From assembly GCA_033239525.1 (NCBI GenBank), contig BSYO01000003.1, forward strand, positions 26,591,540 through 26,655,539: a stretch of DNA of 64,000 bases, in the 5' to 3' direction. The DNA is from Nepenthes gracilis. Lineage: Eukaryota > Streptophyta > Magnoliopsida > Caryophyllales > Nepenthaceae. Under the pieces are notes generated by a model. That model saw only the letters and a program-made list of their open reading frames with translations, was not told the DNA's origin and searched no databases. The translations under genes were made by a program, and so were the position numbers. This document shows positions 61,703 to 64,000 of the stretch, in pieces (position 1 is the stretch's first letter; the number at the start of each line of letters is the position of its first letter).

Positions 61703-61882
61703 TGTAATATTTCGGATCCCGATTGGAATATTTTAATGTTAATTATAATTTTGGATATTTCGGACGTGGTAAAAGTAAATTAAAATATTCTAAAATTTTG
61801 AGAAATGATCAGGATTTTGGAGCAGCGCTTGAGGCGTGCCTATGCTATTGTTCGGAATCTGATTTAAAATTTAAAATTAAAG

Positions 61883-61916
<34 letters not shown>

Positions 61917-64000
61917 GTAAAAAGAAAAAAGAAGAAGAAGAAAGAAAAAGAAAGGGGAGAAAGGAGTCGGGGAGAGAAGGAGAAGAGGAGAGAGAGGGGA
62001 AAAGGGGAGGCTAGGATTCGAGTGCAAAGAAGAAGGAGGAAGAGGAGAAGGGAGAAGGAGGAAGAGGGCGACGGCAACGGTAGCGGCATCGCAGCTGAAC
62101 GTCGGTCAATAGTGGTTGTGGGTATGGCCGCGATTGTTGCAGCAGTTACGGGTTGAGGCGGCGTGGCACTAGGTGAGGGAATCGATGTCGGAAGAGTCGA
62201 CAGCGGCCGTTCGGGGTGGTAGAGGCGACATCGGTGCTCGCAGTGGTGAGCTGTGGCGTGGCGGTGGCTAAGATGGCGGTGGCATGGTGCGAAGGAGAGA
62301 AGTCGTTCGATGAGAGTGAGGAGGCGACAGCGCAGCGGATTCAGCGTCGGCGCCCACTGGGTGAGGCCGAGGAGGCCGACGACGGCCACGTGAGGCGGTG
62401 CAGTGGTCTAACGGCGGCAGCTAAGCGGCCGGCAGCGGCTAGCAGAGGCCGCGCGCGGAGGAGAGAGGAAGGGGCGCGCGGATGAGAGAGGGAGAACACG
62501 CCAGAGGAGAGAGAAAGGCTCAATTGGAGTGCTTAGGGACATCCTTTCTTCAGATCTGTAGAGTATAATGTTAAGGCAAGTATCATCTAGCCCTATTCTT
62601 GGTCTGATTTAATTTCTGATGTATTTTGACTACTGTTGGAGATTTTACTAACATGCATGTACTTTTATATACCCTCAATTTATCAATTGTGTACATGCAT
62701 ATATATTTTATCGGTTGTGCGGTGGTTTTGTACTGGTATTTATGATTTGGAGGGATTTTGGACCCCCGGACAATATATATGTATGTTTGTGTATCCGTAT
62801 ATTGTGGAACCATGAACCAGGTCGTGGGTTGGTCCGCACGAACGTACGCTGCCGGGGGTGGGATCACTACGGGACCATGGCAGTCCGAGACCCTAGGGGT
62901 CAATTTGTGATCCGAGGAATGACTATTTGTGGCGTCGCTCCCGACGGGGACGTATATGGTAGGCTACTTCCGCCGGAAGGAAGATTGAGACTTTTAGTAG
63001 TTGACCTGCCCCATTGTATATTTAATTGAGAACCATCGTAAGGAATTAACGAAAAACTAATATATTCGGACGTCCTAATATATAACTAAAATTTGAGGTT
63101 ACACCCAAAGCCGCGGGTGGTAAAACATAGTGAGCAAGTTCCTGATCTATAGGAGACAGAGTACATGGATTGCCTTGAGCTACTGGCCTAAACCGTAGCC
63201 GAGCCTTGAGCAACAGGCTTAAATTGCAGCAGATATAGCCGTGGTTACCGGATGAGGGTAACCCTTCCTCAAGTTGGTATCATTGATCTTTGGTTCTCCG
63301 ATTTCGTGCATGCTTTGTATTTCTGTATGTGTTGCGTGGACGATGATTTGAGATATGTGGTTTGGCCCACGGATGGGCGATGGAAATGTCTCGTACGTAC
63401 TGATGTGATAAACTCGGAACGTGTTTTGGTTTATGTTTTAGTTTCGACGATCTTCTCTTGATTTCTGTATTATGAGTTTTAGATCCGGATGATGGTATGT
63501 GTCCCACACGGATGTGGTGACGGTCGCGATTATGTAATGTGATCTCGGATCATAAGATATGATATCGTTTACCAGATTTTACCGGATCGTGATTTATATG
63601 ATTTTATCTTGGAGGGATGAGTTAATACGGACGACGATTTAGTACGAGACATCTCCTCGGTTTTCAGGGATTTCACGGACATTGTGTTTTGTTTTACGTG
63701 ATTGTTATGCGATATCCATGCTTTTGATTTATGTGTACCGTTTATACGATTGTTGATACTTGTTGAGCTCTAGGCTCAAATTTTCATGTTTTATCCCTTC
63801 AAACCAGTGGCTTGGATACGCTTGTAGAGTTCGGATGTTGTCTGATGCGGCAGATCCTTATCAGTGAGTCGAGATGTTCATATTGGTTATATTTCTAATC
63901 TCAAGAATATATTATTGATTTGTCTATGGTCGGATGAGGGCCTTGATTCATATATAGAATATGATTGAAATTATCGCGTTATGTTAATGAGTTGTTATAA
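61703..64000 (+). mobile_element. 3' LTR of the gypsy element (family 1), incomplete at the window end
   Basis: Nearly collinear with 17756-20050: the same start, a (TAA)11 run (61884-61916), GAGG/CGG-rich stretch (61920-62480), and the closely matching part from 62520 (GAGTGCTTAGGGACATC) onward. Confidence 0.9.

Larger units (their letters stand above)
57405..64000 (+). mobile_element. Ty3/gypsy element with family 1 LTRs (5' LTR truncated, 3' LTR cut by the window end)
   Basis: The order is partial 5' LTR (57405-58161), primer-binding site TGGTATCAGAG (58166-58176), internal region (58162-61702), polypurine tract AGGAGGGGAGAG (61691-61702), then 3' LTR from TGTAATATTTCGGATCCC (61703) to the window end. 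Compared with the 2463-bp copy at 17756, the 3' LTR should extend roughly 150-170 bp past the window. Long LTRs, an initiator-Met primer site and a chromovirus-like pol suggest the Tekay/Del group; that assignment is inference. Confidence 0.88.

Overview
The window looks like a plant (probably eudicot) nuclear genome: AT-rich, intron-rich, and dominated by LTR retrotransposons. Host-type genes are few: the last five exons of a plant aromatic amino acid decarboxylase (plus strand, 2122-5201), a tandem family of neprosin-domain (DUF239) genes on the minus strand, and RING-H2 (ATL-like) E3 ligase genes on the minus strand. I see no bacterial, organellar, tRNA, rRNA or CRISPR feature.

Layout: 1-1720 is the 3' end of a Ty1/copia element with its LTR. 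2122-5201 holds the decarboxylase 3' exons. 5735-6126 is a decayed Ty3/gypsy integrase fragment. 6162-11990 is neprosin copy A, whose first exon is frameshifted. 12019-12769 and 12990-15340 are two solo LTRs. 15.7-21.06 kb is a compound LTR region. 21.06-23.7 kb is an inverted-repeat region. 25349-26961 is the intact RING-H2 gene, with a TATA box upstream. 27.8-30.9 kb is AT-rich with nothing recognisable. 31.0-34.2 kb is neprosin pseudogene copy C with an LTR insertion. 35167-39619 is a copia element lacking its 3' end. 39620-47.96 kb is neprosin copy B, which is apparently intact (7 exons, 394 codons) and carries a solo LTR in its downstream flank. 48.6-51.8 kb is mixed LTR debris. 51.8-57.2 kb is the second RING copy, a pseudogene broken by an LTR, a frameshift and a complete miniature LTR element (TRIM). 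57405-64000 is a gypsy element: partial 5' LTR, primer-binding site, decayed internal region, polypurine tract and 3' LTR running off the window.

The most informative structure is the collinear repetition of neprosin then RING: 6-27 kb and 39.6-57 kb read as a direct tandem segmental duplication of about 20 kb, with a third partial copy between them. Because the copies are paralogous, several LTR insertions can be seen as filled in one copy and empty in the other, with target-site duplications. The neprosin proteins carry Gln at both positions where I expect the catalytic Glu pair of neprosin, so they may not be peptidases. Exon boundaries were placed by hand from GT/GC-AG sites, reading frame and family similarity; no alignment program was run.
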